DNA from: Psychrobacter sp. I-STPA6b
GTDB lineage: Bacteria; Pseudomonadota; Gammaproteobacteria; Pseudomonadales; Moraxellaceae
DNA length: 64,000 nucleotides
NCBI RefSeq assembly: GCF_020662265.1
Contig: NZ_VEWM01000070.1
Span: forward strand, 94,356 to 158,355
Direction of reading: 5' to 3'
The notes below the pieces were generated by a model. The model was not told the DNA's origin, ran no database searches, and saw only the letters and a program-made list of their open reading frames with translations. The position numbers and the translations under genes are program-made. This document shows positions 1 to 9,255 of the stretch, piece after piece (the first letter of the stretch is position 1; each line of letters begins with the position of its first letter).

Positions 1-312
1 AATGAGCGACAAATAATCGTGAAGTTATTGGTGACTTATGTTAGTTTATGTTTACCTAACTCCTCACTGTTAGCATATTTATCACACTTTCCTTGCTTTT
101 TTTACATAATTGATGTCATAAACTTACCAAAACACCGCAAAAAAGGGGGTTTGTCTCCTATATCATCTTCATATCTGATTTACGGTTAATTTATTTCATA
201 CACTTATTTAAGTATGATTTAATTTTACTATTTTAAATATCGCACAATAACAGTGGATATATTTTCTATTGTAAGTTGTGCCATACATCTATATGGAGAT
301 GGAGGATATTTT

Positions 313-1401
313 ATGACACCAAATTACACACCCCAACGCCGTCCTTCTTGGAGAGGTGTTTTTGCTGGTCTATTAATGGGACTTATTGTCGTTATGGCAA
401 TGCTAGCCTTAGCTTTAGTCTTTAGTTCATTTTTACCATTTGACCTAAAAGGCACAAGTATTGGTGCAGGTATTTATGCTGTGATTACAGCCTTAATTAG
501 TGCTTTTGTGGCTGGTTACTTTGCTGTGAAATGCTCTGCTCCTGAAGCACTATTCGGTGACGGAACAGACATTGACCCTAAAGATGCAACATTAACTGGT
601 ATGTTAACCGCAGCATCTATTATCTTTATTACTACTTTCTTTACTATGAGTAGTGCAACCAGCATTTTATCAACTGCAACTCGTGCTGTTGGTAGCACTG
701 TTAGCACAGTCGCTAGTGCAACTGCTTCTACTGTTGGGGCAAGTGCCAATGCTGTTGGTAATGTTGCTGGTGCAGTAATGCAGAACTCTGATATCAATAT
801 TCAGCAAGAAGCAAAACAAGTATATCAGCGTGTTTCTGGTGAAATCAGCCGTTCAGATGTTGAAGGCTGGGTTGCTAAAAATACAGACAACTTAAGTGAA
901 GACCAAGTCCGTGCAACCACAAATGTCATCGAAGAGATGATCAATGAGACAAAAGCAGATGTTGAGTCTTTAGACTTCACAGACTTGGAAACTTGGGGCA
1001 AAATTGATGATTATGCTAAACAGCGTATGTCTCAAATCGAGCAAATCTTAACTGGTCCTGAGATTATTACTCGCTTAGAAGCTCAAGGTTTGAGTGAGCC
1101 TGAAGCACTACAAGTGCGTCAAGAAGTCGTTAGCTCATTTAATCAATATAAAGCTGAAACAGAGCAAGCGATTGCTACTGCTAAGCAAAAAGTTGAAGAA
1201 GGTAAGCAACGAGTTGATGAAGCGTTAGTACAAGCTGAAGAAACTGCTCGTAAAGCAGCACTATACACAGGTCTATTCTGGTTAATCAGTGCATTATTGA
1301 CCTTTGTTGCTAGTATCTCTGGTGCGCGTAAAGCTGCAGCAAGTTACCGCTTAGAAAAACCTATTGTAACCTATCGCAACATGGGCAACAACACTCACTA
1401 A
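313..1401 (+). CDS. Coiled-coil inner-membrane protein of unknown function
   Basis: The function is not known. The 362-aa protein has three predicted membrane segments near the N-terminus (about residues 14-36, 50-70 and 95-115), a long Ala/Ser/Thr-rich then Glu/Lys/Gln-rich stretch likely to be helical or coiled coil (about 120-315), and a last membrane segment near 317-337. The ATG at 313 is chosen over an upstream in-frame GTG at 253 because GGAGG at 301-305 lies 7 bases before it. It stands alone: a terminator follows and the next gene is on the other strand. The layout suggests a membrane-anchored structural or envelope-stress protein, but that is only inference. Confidence 0.75.
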   Translation: MTPNYTPQRRPSWRGVFAGLLMGLIVVMAMLALALVFSSFLPFDLKGTSIGAGIYAVITALISAFVAGYFAVKCSAPEALFGDGTDIDPKDATLTGMLTAASIIFITTFFTMSSATSILSTATRAVGSTVSTVASATASTVGASANAVGNVAGAVMQNSDINIQQEAKQVYQRVSGEISRSDVEGWVAKNTDNLSEDQVRATTNVIEEMINETKADVESLDFTDLETWGKIDDYAKQRMSQIEQILTGPEIITRLEAQGLSEPEALQVRQEVVSSFNQYKAETEQAIATAKQKVEEGKQRVDEALVQAEETARKAALYTGLFWLISALLTFVASISGARKAAASYRLEKPIVTYRNMGNNTH

Positions 1402-1437
1402 TCATGAGACAGCTCAAGTAAGGTTATCGTTATAAAT

Positions 1438-1473
1438 AAAAGCGCATTTATCTTCTGATAAGTGCGCTTTTTG
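1438..1473 (+). terminator. Rho-independent terminator after the membrane protein gene
   Basis: The arms AAAGCGCATTTA and TAAGTGCGCTTT pair with one G-T wobble around a short TCTTCTGA-like loop and are followed by a T-run. The hairpin begins about 37 bases after the stop codon. Confidence 0.85.
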
Positions 1474-1514
1474 TTACCAATTATTTTATTTTCTAATTAT
1501 TGTGCTTACTACAG

Positions 1515-1551
1515 TTATCATCAGCCACTACGCTAGAGTAGCTGATGATAA
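1515..1551. terminator. Inverted repeat, possible bidirectional terminator
   Basis: TTATCATCAG and CTGATGATAA pair perfectly, with a second inner pairing CTAC/GTAG. The flanking T-run is weak. It lies between the end of the 313-1401 gene and the end of the opposing protease gene, so it may stop transcription from either side. Confidence 0.4.
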
Positions 1552-1697
1552 ATTTTATCTTCATAGGAAAAATTGAGATTTAGCCAATTTTTACATAAAA
1601 ATGAAAAGCAGCTGTGCCTCGTGCAAATATTGGTCTAACAGGGTAAATATTCAATAGCCCCTAGTTAATTCTTTGACTTTACAAGCATACAAGCATT

Positions 1698-3152
1698 TTA
1701 TTCGATACGTAAACCAATAATAATGGGCAGACCTTGACGAATCACTTCAATGGTTACAACACCTTCTTTAGGCAGCTGTCTGACTGTTGTCGCAAAGTCA
1801 GTCACATTACTAATAGGCACTTGGTGCAAGTTGGTAATCACATCACCAGGTTGTAAGCCTGATCTGGCAGCCAGTCCAGTAGGGTCAACTGCGGTAATCA
1901 ATACGCCCAAACTGTTTAGATGACGTTTCTCTTCTGCACTCATATCACGTAAACGTAACCCTAGACGTACAGTTGGTACTGCTTCATTCATGTCATCAGA
2001 GGTTACATCTGTTGGTGCAAGACCCAATGTCCCTTGCAATTTGATAACCTTTCCTGCTCGCAATACATCTACTTCAAATCTATCGTTAGGACGACTACGA
2101 TTGACATCATTGATTAGGTCTGATGCCAGACTAATCTCATGTCCATTATAGCTTAAAATAATATCTCCCGACTTTAATCCTGCCATTTGAGCAGGAGAGT
2201 CTGCGGATACTTTTGTCAACAATGCACCTTTTGGACGCTCCAGATGGTAGGCTTCTGCTAGATTACGGTCAATATCTTGTGGGAAGACACCAAGATAGGC
2301 TCGAGAGACTTCACCTGTATCTTTTAGCTGGTTGTAAATATCCATCGCTACATCAATAGGAATGGAAAAAGACAGCCCCATATAACCGCCCGTTCCACTA
2401 AAAATCCGTGAGTTGATGCCGATAACTTCACCGCGTTGATTAAACAGAGGTCCACCAGAGTTGCCGGGATTGAGCGCCACATCTGTCTGAATAAAGGGAA
2501 CGCTGATATCACGTGAAAAGTTGCGTGACTTTGCACTAACAATACCTGCCGAGGCAGAGTAGTCAAAACCAAAAGGAGAGCCAATTGCTAATACTGGCTC
2601 TCCTACTCTCACTGCATTGGAGTCTCCAATGGGTAGTGCAGGATAACGTGTTCCAGCCGGTGCCTTGACTTTTAATACAGCAACATCAGAGCGCTCATCA
2701 CTCCCCACCAATGTCGCATCCAGCTCTGTACGGTCGTTGAGTGTGACAGTAATGGTATCTGCACCCTCAATAACATGATGGTTCGTTAACAAGTAGCCAT
2801 CATCCGTTACAAAAAATGCTGTTCCATAGTTGTGCTCAATCGCAGGCTGAGATTGTGATCGTGGAATATTCACACGATTACCAAAAAACTGCCTTAGCAG
2901 TTCTATTTGTTGCGCTTTTGCCAACTCAGCCTCACTGATTTCTTTAGTAACATTGACGCGGGCAACCCCCGGAGAGACAGCTGTGACTAGGTTAGAGAAG
3001 TCCATTGTCGTCACAGCTGCTTGCGCTGAGTTAGCCGTCACAGCCACCATAGGAGAGAATGTAAAAAGACAGGTTGCTAAAATGGTGGATAAAACCTTTT
3101 GTCGTCCAGATTGTGGATATATTGTCTGCTTTTTAAAATGATGATATAACAT
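1698..3152 (-). CDS. DegP/DegQ/MucD-family periplasmic serine protease
   Basis: This is an HtrA-family protease-chaperone that degrades or refolds misfolded periplasmic proteins. The 484-aa protein starts with a signal peptide ending near the SAQA motif (about residue 45). The trypsin-like domain carries the triad His126 (TNHHVIEG), Asp156 (SDVAVL) and Ser232 (GNSGGP). Two PDZ domains follow (about 275-370 and 395-484). The ATG is supported by AGAGGA 7 bases upstream. The length and two PDZ domains fit DegP/MucD rather than the one-PDZ DegS. It is transcribed alone, divergently from the antiporter gene. Family assignment is firm; whether it is the MucD or DegQ orthologue is not resolved. Confidence 0.93.
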   Translation of the reverse strand: MLYHHFKKQTIYPQSGRQKVLSTILATCLFTFSPMVAVTANSAQAAVTTMDFSNLVTAVSPGVARVNVTKEISEAELAKAQQIELLRQFFGNRVNIPRSQSQPAIEHNYGTAFFVTDDGYLLTNHHVIEGADTITVTLNDRTELDATLVGSDERSDVAVLKVKAPAGTRYPALPIGDSNAVRVGEPVLAIGSPFGFDYSASAGIVSAKSRNFSRDISVPFIQTDVALNPGNSGGPLFNQRGEVIGINSRIFSGTGGYMGLSFSIPIDVAMDIYNQLKDTGEVSRAYLGVFPQDIDRNLAEAYHLERPKGALLTKVSADSPAQMAGLKSGDIILSYNGHEISLASDLINDVNRSRPNDRFEVDVLRAGKVIKLQGTLGLAPTDVTSDDMNEAVPTVRLGLRLRDMSAEEKRHLNSLGVLITAVDPTGLAARSGLQPGDVITNLHQVPISNVTDFATTVRQLPKEGVVTIEVIRQGLPIIIGLRIE

Positions 3153-3576
3153 AGCATATCCTCTATTAATGGTAATCGATAATACAACTGATAGTAATTA
3201 TTGAAAATTGCCTTCAGTTTACACCATAGTAGAAGTATTTAAAAAGCACCATAAAAAAAGTAACAATATCTTCATATCACAACAACTTTACAACAACAAA
3301 ACCCGGAAACGTTAAATCATGGTATGATAGCCAACAAAATTAACTTACATAAGTCAGTCATACGTCGTCATAGACTTAGTCGCATTATCTAATAACGATT
3401 TATCTAATAACTATTCAAATAGTATTTCATTTATCTATCAGTCTGATGAATATATAGCCAAACAGCTAACCCATCGTGAAGCCTCTGGCTTTGGTCACTG
3501 CTTTAATGATGTGTCACCATAACGTCATAACTGAATGCGCCTGCGTGCCACGTATCACTGACTAAAGGATGATTTC
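3153..3576. other. Intergenic region between divergent protease and antiporter genes
   Basis: This AT-rich 424-base stretch must hold both promoters. I could not pick out a convincing sigma-E site for the protease or any RNA gene. AAAGGATGATTTC just before 3577 supplies the antiporter ribosome binding site. Confidence 0.5.
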
Positions 3577-5655
3577 ATGGATACCGCCTTATTATTATCT
3601 GGCGTTTTGGGTCTTGGTATAGCAGCACAATGGCTGGCTTGGTATTTAAAACAACCCTCCATCTTATTTCTCTTGCTCATCGGTATTCTCGTTGGCCCTG
3701 TCTTACACTATCTTAATCCCGATGCTGTACTTGGAGACTTACTATTTCCCTTTATTTCACTTGGGGTTGCGGTAATTTTATTTGAAGGCTCGCTGACTCT
3801 AGAGTTTGAGGAGATTAAACAGCACGGTAAAGTCGTACAAATGTTGGTATCTCTTGGAGTAGTAATTACCATCGCCGTTGTTGCACTATCAACATACCTA
3901 TTATTTGATGTCGATCCACTGATAGCCCTACTCTTTGGCTCTTTGGTCTGTGTGACTGGTCCAACAGTGATTATGCCTCTGCTACGCAGTGTGCGACCTA
4001 ACAAAACCATTTCTAATATCTTAAAATGGGAAGGCATCATCATTGACCCGATTGGGGCAATTGCGGTGGTCTTGGTCTATGAATATATCATCTCTGGTGA
4101 CGAAGCCAATGGCTTGTTGTTATTTGGTGAGATTGTCGTTATCGCCTCAGTTATTGGTATGTTTGGTGCATGGGTACTGGCATTTTTAATGAAAAAACAC
4201 ATGGTGCCAGAGTATTTACGTAATGTATTTACCCTTGCCTTTGTACTGGTACTATTTTCTATTTCCAACCACCTAGAGCATGAGTCAGGGCTACTGGCTG
4301 TTACGGTGATGGGAGTCGCACTGGCGAACTGGAAAGGTTTTCCACGTGACCATATATTAGAGTTTAATGAGTCCTTAACCGTTCTATTAATCTCTGTACT
4401 CTTTATTGTCCTAGCAGCTCGTGTAGAGCTAACAAGCTTATTAAGTGTTGGTTTTGCTGGCTTAACACTGCTGGCTATTGTTATGTTTGTTGCTCGTCCA
4501 CTGGCAGTATGGGCTTCATCCATCGGCTCATCACTAAAAACTTCAGAAAAATTGATGATTAGCTGGATTGGTCCTCGAGGTATTGTGGCAGCAGCCATCT
4601 CATCCCTATTTGCCATTCGTCTACAAGAGTATGATATTAAGGGTGTTGAGTTATTAGTTCCTTTAGTGTTTATGGTCATTATCGGTACGGTACTGATTCA
4701 AGGTCTGGGGGCAAAGCTAATTGGTAACTTACTTGGTGTACGTGAACCTGCCAGCAACGGGGTACTGATTGTTGGTTCAAACCCAGTGGCATTACTGGTA
4801 GCAGAGTCGTTAAGAGACCAAGGTTTTGAAGTATTGGTCGCGCATAACAACTATACCAATATCGCCAAAGCTCGTATGAATGGGCTACGCACTTATTTTG
4901 GTAATCCGGTTTCTGACCATGCAGATCGTCATTTAGATTTAATCGGGATTGGACATCTGTTTGCTATGAGTATGGATAAGGAAATGAACACTCTTGCCGA
5001 GTTACATTTCCGCCATGAGTTCGGTGAACAGAAGATTTACCGTTTAAAATTTAGCGATGATAAATCGAAAAATGAACGAGATGAAAAACAATCTAGCTTT
5101 AAATCACGCTGGTTATTTGGTAAAGATGCCACTTATACCAAAATGGCAAGTATGATCTCCAAAAAAGCACGCATTAAAATTACTAATATCACTGATAGCT
5201 ACAGCTTTAGCCAATACCGTGCAGATAACAAGCAATTTATCCCACTATATACTGTCGATAAAGAAGGTCGATTGGGGGTAATTACAGATAGCTTTGATAA
5301 CGAAATCCCTCAAGACCGTAAACTGGTTGCACTGGTGATTGAAGATGAAGTTCAACCTAAAGTAGTCGATGTCACAGAAAAACAGGAGCAAGCTCGTGCT
5401 TTAGCAGATGCTCACTTTGAATCAACCGCTAAAGCACCTGAAAAGCGTAAACACAAAGAGTTGCTAGAAGAAGCCATCTTGGGGTCAACCTATACCAATA
5501 CTGCAAACTTAGAAGCAGTTAAACGACCAGTAGAGCCAACGACTAAAAAGTCAATTGCCTCACATACCAACGGCAATGCACAAGCACCCAAAAAAGCAAA
5601 TGGCGCACTTGACCCTAAGCGACTACCAGATACTGATGCTACAAAAGACAGTTAA
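3577..5655 (+). CDS. CPA1-family cation:proton antiporter with TrkA-N domain
   Basis: This inner-membrane protein is predicted to exchange Na+ or K+ for protons. The 692-aa sequence has about 12 membrane segments over residues 1-385 typical of the Na+/H+ exchanger family, including motifs FEGSLTLEF and GPRGIVAAAI. A nucleotide-binding TrkA-N-like Rossmann domain begins near residue 394 (GVLIVGSNPVALLVAESL). The last ~110 residues are a charged, Lys-rich tail that looks disordered. Such cytosolic domains often gate K+ transport by NAD(H) or nucleotides, but the ion is not determined by sequence. The start has an AAAGGA ribosome binding site. A terminator follows directly. Confidence 0.88.
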   Translation: MDTALLLSGVLGLGIAAQWLAWYLKQPSILFLLLIGILVGPVLHYLNPDAVLGDLLFPFISLGVAVILFEGSLTLEFEEIKQHGKVVQMLVSLGVVITIAVVALSTYLLFDVDPLIALLFGSLVCVTGPTVIMPLLRSVRPNKTISNILKWEGIIIDPIGAIAVVLVYEYIISGDEANGLLLFGEIVVIASVIGMFGAWVLAFLMKKHMVPEYLRNVFTLAFVLVLFSISNHLEHESGLLAVTVMGVALANWKGFPRDHILEFNESLTVLLISVLFIVLAARVELTSLLSVGFAGLTLLAIVMFVARPLAVWASSIGSSLKTSEKLMISWIGPRGIVAAAISSLFAIRLQEYDIKGVELLVPLVFMVIIGTVLIQGLGAKLIGNLLGVREPASNGVLIVGSNPVALLVAESLRDQGFEVLVAHNNYTNIAKARMNGLRTYFGNPVSDHADRHLDLIGIGHLFAMSMDKEMNTLAELHFRHEFGEQKIYRLKFSDDKSKNERDEKQSSFKSRWLFGKDATYTKMASMISKKARIKITNITDSYSFSQYRADNKQFIPLYTVDKEGRLGVITDSFDNEIPQDRKLVALVIEDEVQPKVVDVTEKQEQARALADAHFESTAKAPEKRKHKELLEEAILGSTYTNTANLEAVKRPVEPTTKKSIASHTNGNAQAPKKANGALDPKRLPDTDATKDS

Positions 5656-5708
5656 GTTATATATGTGGCATCTTGTCTCATAGCTAATCAGTCAATAACC
5701 ATAATCCA

Positions 5709-5741
5709 TAAAAAAGCTGAGTCTTAGGCTCAGCTTTTTAT
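5709..5741. terminator. Bidirectional terminator between antiporter and tmk
   Basis: AAAAAGCTGAG and CTCAGCTTTTT pair with a short TCTTAGG-type loop and have A and T runs on both sides. It sits between the converging antiporter and tmk genes and can serve both. Confidence 0.85.
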
Positions 5742-5791
5742 TATTATCATTAGCTTAAATTGAATCTTAGACTCTTAAATTCAAGCAATCA

Positions 5792-6421
5792 TCACAACTC
5801 ACAGTTATGAGAAATAACCTGCCATACTCGCTGAGCCACCTCATCCACATCACCACTGGCATCCACTCTCTGTACTCGCTTAGGGTCTTGCTGATGCTGA
5901 TACGCATATCCCTGATGCACTCTACTAAAAAATGCCACCGCTTCTTGCTCAAATCTATCAGCCACACTACGTTTTGCTGCTCTTTCAATGCCTTCTATCA
6001 CTGGCAAATCTAGCCAAATGGTAATATCTGGTAGCCGAGAGACAAACTGCTGAATCAAGCCTTGCACCTTGTCTAAAACAAGTGCATCACCACAACCACG
6101 CCCAAAACCCTGATACGCCATACTCGAATCAATAAAGCGATCACAAATCACCCATTTGCCTGCATCTAATGCGGGTAAAATAACTTGCTGTAAATGGTCA
6201 CAACGGGCAGCAAACATTAACAACAGCTCTGTATCATCACTAATCTGAGTTTCAGGGGCTAATAATAACGTCCGTAACTGTTCTGCAAAGTCACTGCCTC
6301 CAGGCTCACGGGTACGCACAAAATCTATCCCTTGCGCTTGTAAACGCTGACATAGCTGATTAATGGCGGTCGTCTTTCCAACACCTTCTGTTCCCTCAAA
6401 GCTAATAAAACGTGCGTGCAT
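5792..6421 (-). CDS. tmk: Thymidylate kinase
   Basis: It phosphorylates dTMP to dTDP in dTTP synthesis. The P-loop is GTEGVGKTT near the N-terminus, the DR motif is CDRFIDSSMAYQG, and a LID-like region follows. The start is placed at the ATG beginning MHARFISFEG because GGAG lies 6 bases upstream; a TTG at 6445 in frame is an unlikely alternative. The protein is 209 aa, normal for the family. It lies downstream of mltG in the same direction, the usual mltG-tmk order of gammaproteobacteria. Confidence 0.95.
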   Translation of the reverse strand: MHARFISFEGTEGVGKTTAINQLCQRLQAQGIDFVRTREPGGSDFAEQLRTLLLAPETQISDDTELLLMFAARCDHLQQVILPALDAGKWVICDRFIDSSMAYQGFGRGCGDALVLDKVQGLIQQFVSRLPDITIWLDLPVIEGIERAAKRSVADRFEQEAVAFFSRVHQGYAYQHQQDPKRVQRVDASGDVDEVAQRVWQVISHNCEL

Positions 6422-6502
6422 AACAACTCCAAATAAGACAAGCAATAACTATCAATAAGAATGTAGCACCTAAGAGCATACCAGAGTCACCATCACTTCT
6501 GG

Positions 6503-7714
6503 TTACTGCGACTGCTGGCGAATGACTTTTAGGTACTCTTGGACAGCACGATTATGCTCTGCTAATGTTTTACTAAATTTATGCCCACCTGTCCCCGTAG
6601 CCACAAAATATAACGCATCACTATCAGCAGGATGCAAGGCTGCCTCAATAGAAGCTTTTGAAGGTAGTGCAATCGGGGTTGGTGGTAGGCCATCTATTTG
6701 GTAAGTATTATATGCCGTTGCCTCATTGATATCTTTACGGCGAATATTACCGTCATAACGCTCACCCATACCATAGATAATCGTTGGGTCTGTTTGTAAG
6801 CGCATACCTTGATTGAGGCGGTTCACAAACACTGCTGATACCAATGGACGCTCACTAGCAATGCCTGTTTCTTTCTCGATAATGGATGCCATAATCAGTG
6901 CTTCATATGGCGTTTTATAAGGTAAATTCTCTGCTCGAGAAGCCCAAGCTTCATCTAAAGCTTGCTGTTGTATTTGGTATAAATCTGCCAAAATCTGCTT
7001 ATCTGTTGTGCCTTCAGCATAATGATAGGTGTTTGGGCTAAACCACCCTTCCAGATTATCAACAAACTCACCCTCAGGTGTATAAGCATCAATCCCCAAC
7101 GCTTGCTTTAATGGCATTTTTGGACGACCCTGCTCATCTAATACTTCTAATGTCACACCTGATGTATTGGCTAAGTTATGATATAAATCTTGTGCCGTTT
7201 TACCTTCAATAATCTGTATCTGTACTAAAGCGATCTGCTCGCCCGCCTCAAGTACATTAAGCATCTGCATTAAACTGGGGTTTTCTGGAAGCTCGTAAGT
7301 ACCTGCATTTAATGGTGTATTAACTTGTGTTTTGATATAAAACTTCGCTAAAGTGGCAGAAAATAAAGGCACAGCTCCCTGAAACTGAGGCAATAAACCA
7401 TAATAAGTATCCCCATCACTGACTTCTATTTTTTGTGCAGGTTGAGTCAGGTGACCAAATAATGTCTGATAAGTCATCACTGCTAAAAACAGCAACATTA
7501 ATCCAAACACTAACAAAAGCTGATAGCTTCTTTTTGCAAATATAGAGACATCATCTTTTCTATATTTTCTGGGCTTGCCTTCACAAATTAGAGTGCTGTC
7601 TTTGACTGGTACGCTATCTTTACTTTCTGGTTTTGTGCTTGATGCTATCGCTTTTGATGTGTCGTTGTTAGACAGATGAGCCGTTTCAGGTATCTGGTCG
7701 TTTTGGTTACTCAT
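6503..7714 (-). CDS. mltG: Endolytic murein transglycosylase MltG (YceG)
   Basis: MltG cleaves nascent glycan strands in the inner membrane and is thought to set their length. The 403-aa protein has a polar cytoplasmic N-terminus of about 65 residues, one membrane helix (LLLVFGLMLLFLAVMTY), a LysM-like region and the YceG catalytic domain with its Glu in SIIEKETG and the NRLNQGMRLQTDPTIIYG block. It is followed by tmk 81 bases downstream, a likely operon. The ATG has no strong ribosome binding site. Confidence 0.94.
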   Translation of the reverse strand: MSNQNDQIPETAHLSNNDTSKAIASSTKPESKDSVPVKDSTLICEGKPRKYRKDDVSIFAKRSYQLLLVFGLMLLFLAVMTYQTLFGHLTQPAQKIEVSDGDTYYGLLPQFQGAVPLFSATLAKFYIKTQVNTPLNAGTYELPENPSLMQMLNVLEAGEQIALVQIQIIEGKTAQDLYHNLANTSGVTLEVLDEQGRPKMPLKQALGIDAYTPEGEFVDNLEGWFSPNTYHYAEGTTDKQILADLYQIQQQALDEAWASRAENLPYKTPYEALIMASIIEKETGIASERPLVSAVFVNRLNQGMRLQTDPTIIYGMGERYDGNIRRKDINEATAYNTYQIDGLPPTPIALPSKASIEAALHPADSDALYFVATGTGGHKFSKTLAEHNRAVQEYLKVIRQQSQ

Positions 7715-7872
7715 ATGCAGATCACAGAAAAAAATTTGCTAAAATCTAGCATTGTATGGGTAAGTTTTCAATGGGTTTTCACAATGAGACCATAAAAAGC
7801 ATTATTACTTCGCTTCACAATCTATCATCATGTTAAACTAATTTTTTCTCAAACAGACTAATAAATGAGCCA

Positions 7873-8643
7873 ATGAACTTACAATTTAACCAAAGTTTGG
7901 CAAAAAACTATCGCTCAGCATCACAAATTATCAGAGTATTAAGTGAAGCATGGGTAAAAGATAATGGCTACTGCCCTCTTTGCGGTCATTTCCCTTTAAA
8001 CGGATTTACTAACAACAAGCCTGTTGCAGACTTTTTTTGTTCACATTGTCATGAACAATATGAACTTAAAAGTAAAAAAGCTAAATTAAGCAATATCATT
8101 AATGATGGGGCATATGCCACCATGATTGAGCGCATCACTTCTGATAATAATCCTAACTTCTTCTTTTTGACTTATTCTCCACAGTTTTATGTCAATAATT
8201 TTATTATTATTCCCAAACACTTTTTTTCTACTGAAATGATAATCAGACGAAAACCCCTACCAGCATCAGCAAAACGGGCAGGCTGGATAGGATGTAATAT
8301 TGATTTAAGAAAAGTTCCTGAAACTGGTAAGGTGTTTTTAGTTAAAAATCAAAAAGTTATTAATCACGATACTGTAAAGCAACAATTTCACAAGACACTC
8401 TTTCTACGCCAACAAAAACTAGAAGTAAGAGGCTGGACGCTATCTGTTCTACATTGTATTGAAAAACTACCAACTCAATTTACTTTACAACAAGCATATG
8501 AATTTTCAGAGATTTTAAAACAAAAGTATCCAAATAATAATCACATTAAAGCCAAAATACGTCAACAACTGCAATTGCTCCGTGACCATGGAATGATTGA
8601 GTTCCTAGGTAGAGGAAAATATAAAAGACTCGAAAAAAGTTAA
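7873..8643 (+). CDS. DpnI-like type IIM restriction endonuclease
   Basis: The 256-aa protein matches Streptococcus DpnI along its whole length: similar size, the same zinc-finger cysteines (Cys34, Cys37, Cys56, Cys59), and the PD-(D/E)xK nuclease residues Asp53, Glu64 and Lys66 in the same places. Further conserved blocks are NDGAYATM, DNNPNFFFLTY and RRAGWIGCNIDL. The C-terminal winged helix ends HIKAKIRQQLQLLRDHG. DpnI cuts GATC only when the adenine is methylated, so it needs no partner methylase and restricts Dam-modified incoming DNA. No methyltransferase is visible nearby, which fits. It sits between mltG and pabC, facing away from mltG, as an apparent insertion. The ribosome binding site is weak. 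Confidence 0.92.
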   Translation: MNLQFNQSLAKNYRSASQIIRVLSEAWVKDNGYCPLCGHFPLNGFTNNKPVADFFCSHCHEQYELKSKKAKLSNIINDGAYATMIERITSDNNPNFFFLTYSPQFYVNNFIIIPKHFFSTEMIIRRKPLPASAKRAGWIGCNIDLRKVPETGKVFLVKNQKVINHDTVKQQFHKTLFLRQQKLEVRGWTLSVLHCIEKLPTQFTLQQAYEFSEILKQKYPNNNHIKAKIRQQLQLLRDHGMIEFLGRGKYKRLEKS

Positions 8644-8659
8644 ACACAAATAAAGTCTT

Positions 8660-9106
8660 TTATAGATGGTTTCTATCCTGCTCATCCCTGTCATTCCAAA
8701 GAGGTAGCAAACTACTGGCAACTATGCGGTCATGGTAGATATGAGGTGGATATTCATCATCTATCTCATCATCTATCTCATCATTTATCTTAAAAAAGTG
8801 CTGACCATCAAAATACGCTACCAAACGATTTTTAACTGTATGATTCCACTGCCATAACATTGTAAAAGGATTGTTCACTGGTTTAGTAAATGCTTGAGAG
8901 CAAACAGTGAGAGAGCAGGATATTTCCTCATTAGGAGTAATATAAACGCCTTGCTTTTTTATTTCGTCCGCATTGTTTGCATATTGATAAATACCACCAT
9001 AAGCAATAAATTTTTTAAAATCAGAAAAATAGATAACACCAACTGCCTGTGATGTCCAACTGTCAATATGGGTTATCTTATTTGGATTTTTTTTGCAAGT
9101 CGACAT
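8660..9106 (-). CDS. Hypothetical protein, probably the 3' part of a frameshifted gene
   Basis: I do not recognise this family. The reading frame from ATG 9106 gives 148 aa, soluble and Trp/Tyr-rich, with an acidic repeat NDEIDDEIDDE caused by a 12-base tandem repeat near 8757-8785. The ATG is probably not the real start. A second frame beginning at 9174 runs into the same A8 stretch at 9087-9094, and a -1 shift there joins the two into about 175 aa. It converges on the DpnI-like gene, so it is not its obvious partner. Confidence 0.5.
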   Translation of the reverse strand: MSTCKKNPNKITHIDSWTSQAVGVIYFSDFKKFIAYGGIYQYANNADEIKKQGVYITPNEEISCSLTVCSQAFTKPVNNPFTMLWQWNHTVKNRLVAYFDGQHFFKINDEIDDEIDDEYPPHIYHDRIVASSLLPLWNDRDEQDRNHL

Positions 9107-9174
9107 AAGTCATCAAATACACAATAACGACGATACATCAACGGTAAGCGGTTATCTAAATAAATAGTACTCAT
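9073..9174 (-). other. Upstream frame and A8 slip site of the 8660-9106 gene
   Basis: An ATG at 9174 opens a 33-codon frame starting MSTIYLDNRLPLMYRRY that ends in TAA at 9073-9075. Within it the codons GCA AAA AAA at 9096-9088 form A_AAA_AAA, a slippery heptamer for -1 slippage. A -1 slip reads on as AAT CCA AAT AAG in the frame of the 148-aa protein. The same result would come from one missing A in the genome or the assembly. Confidence 0.5.
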
Positions 9175-9255
9175 TTTTCATTCTATTAAACAATTAATTT
9201 GAAAAAATTATTGATCAATAAAATATTTCAAACAACCTTTACTTACAATAATAGA

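Noticed and set aside
1..312. tRNA or partial upstream gene at the window start
   Set aside because: No clover-leaf pattern and no open frame of useful length; only the GGAGG site of the next gene is clear.
4077..4679. Long minus-strand open frame (200 codons) inside the antiporter gene
   Set aside because: It is fully antisense to a clear conserved gene, has a Ser/Thr/Asn/Ile-rich composition typical of shadow frames, and lacks a ribosome binding site.
8643..8660. DpnI partner methylase or immunity gene in the neighbour
   Set aside because: The neighbour lacks methyltransferase motifs, faces the other way, and DpnI-type enzymes do not need a protective methylase.
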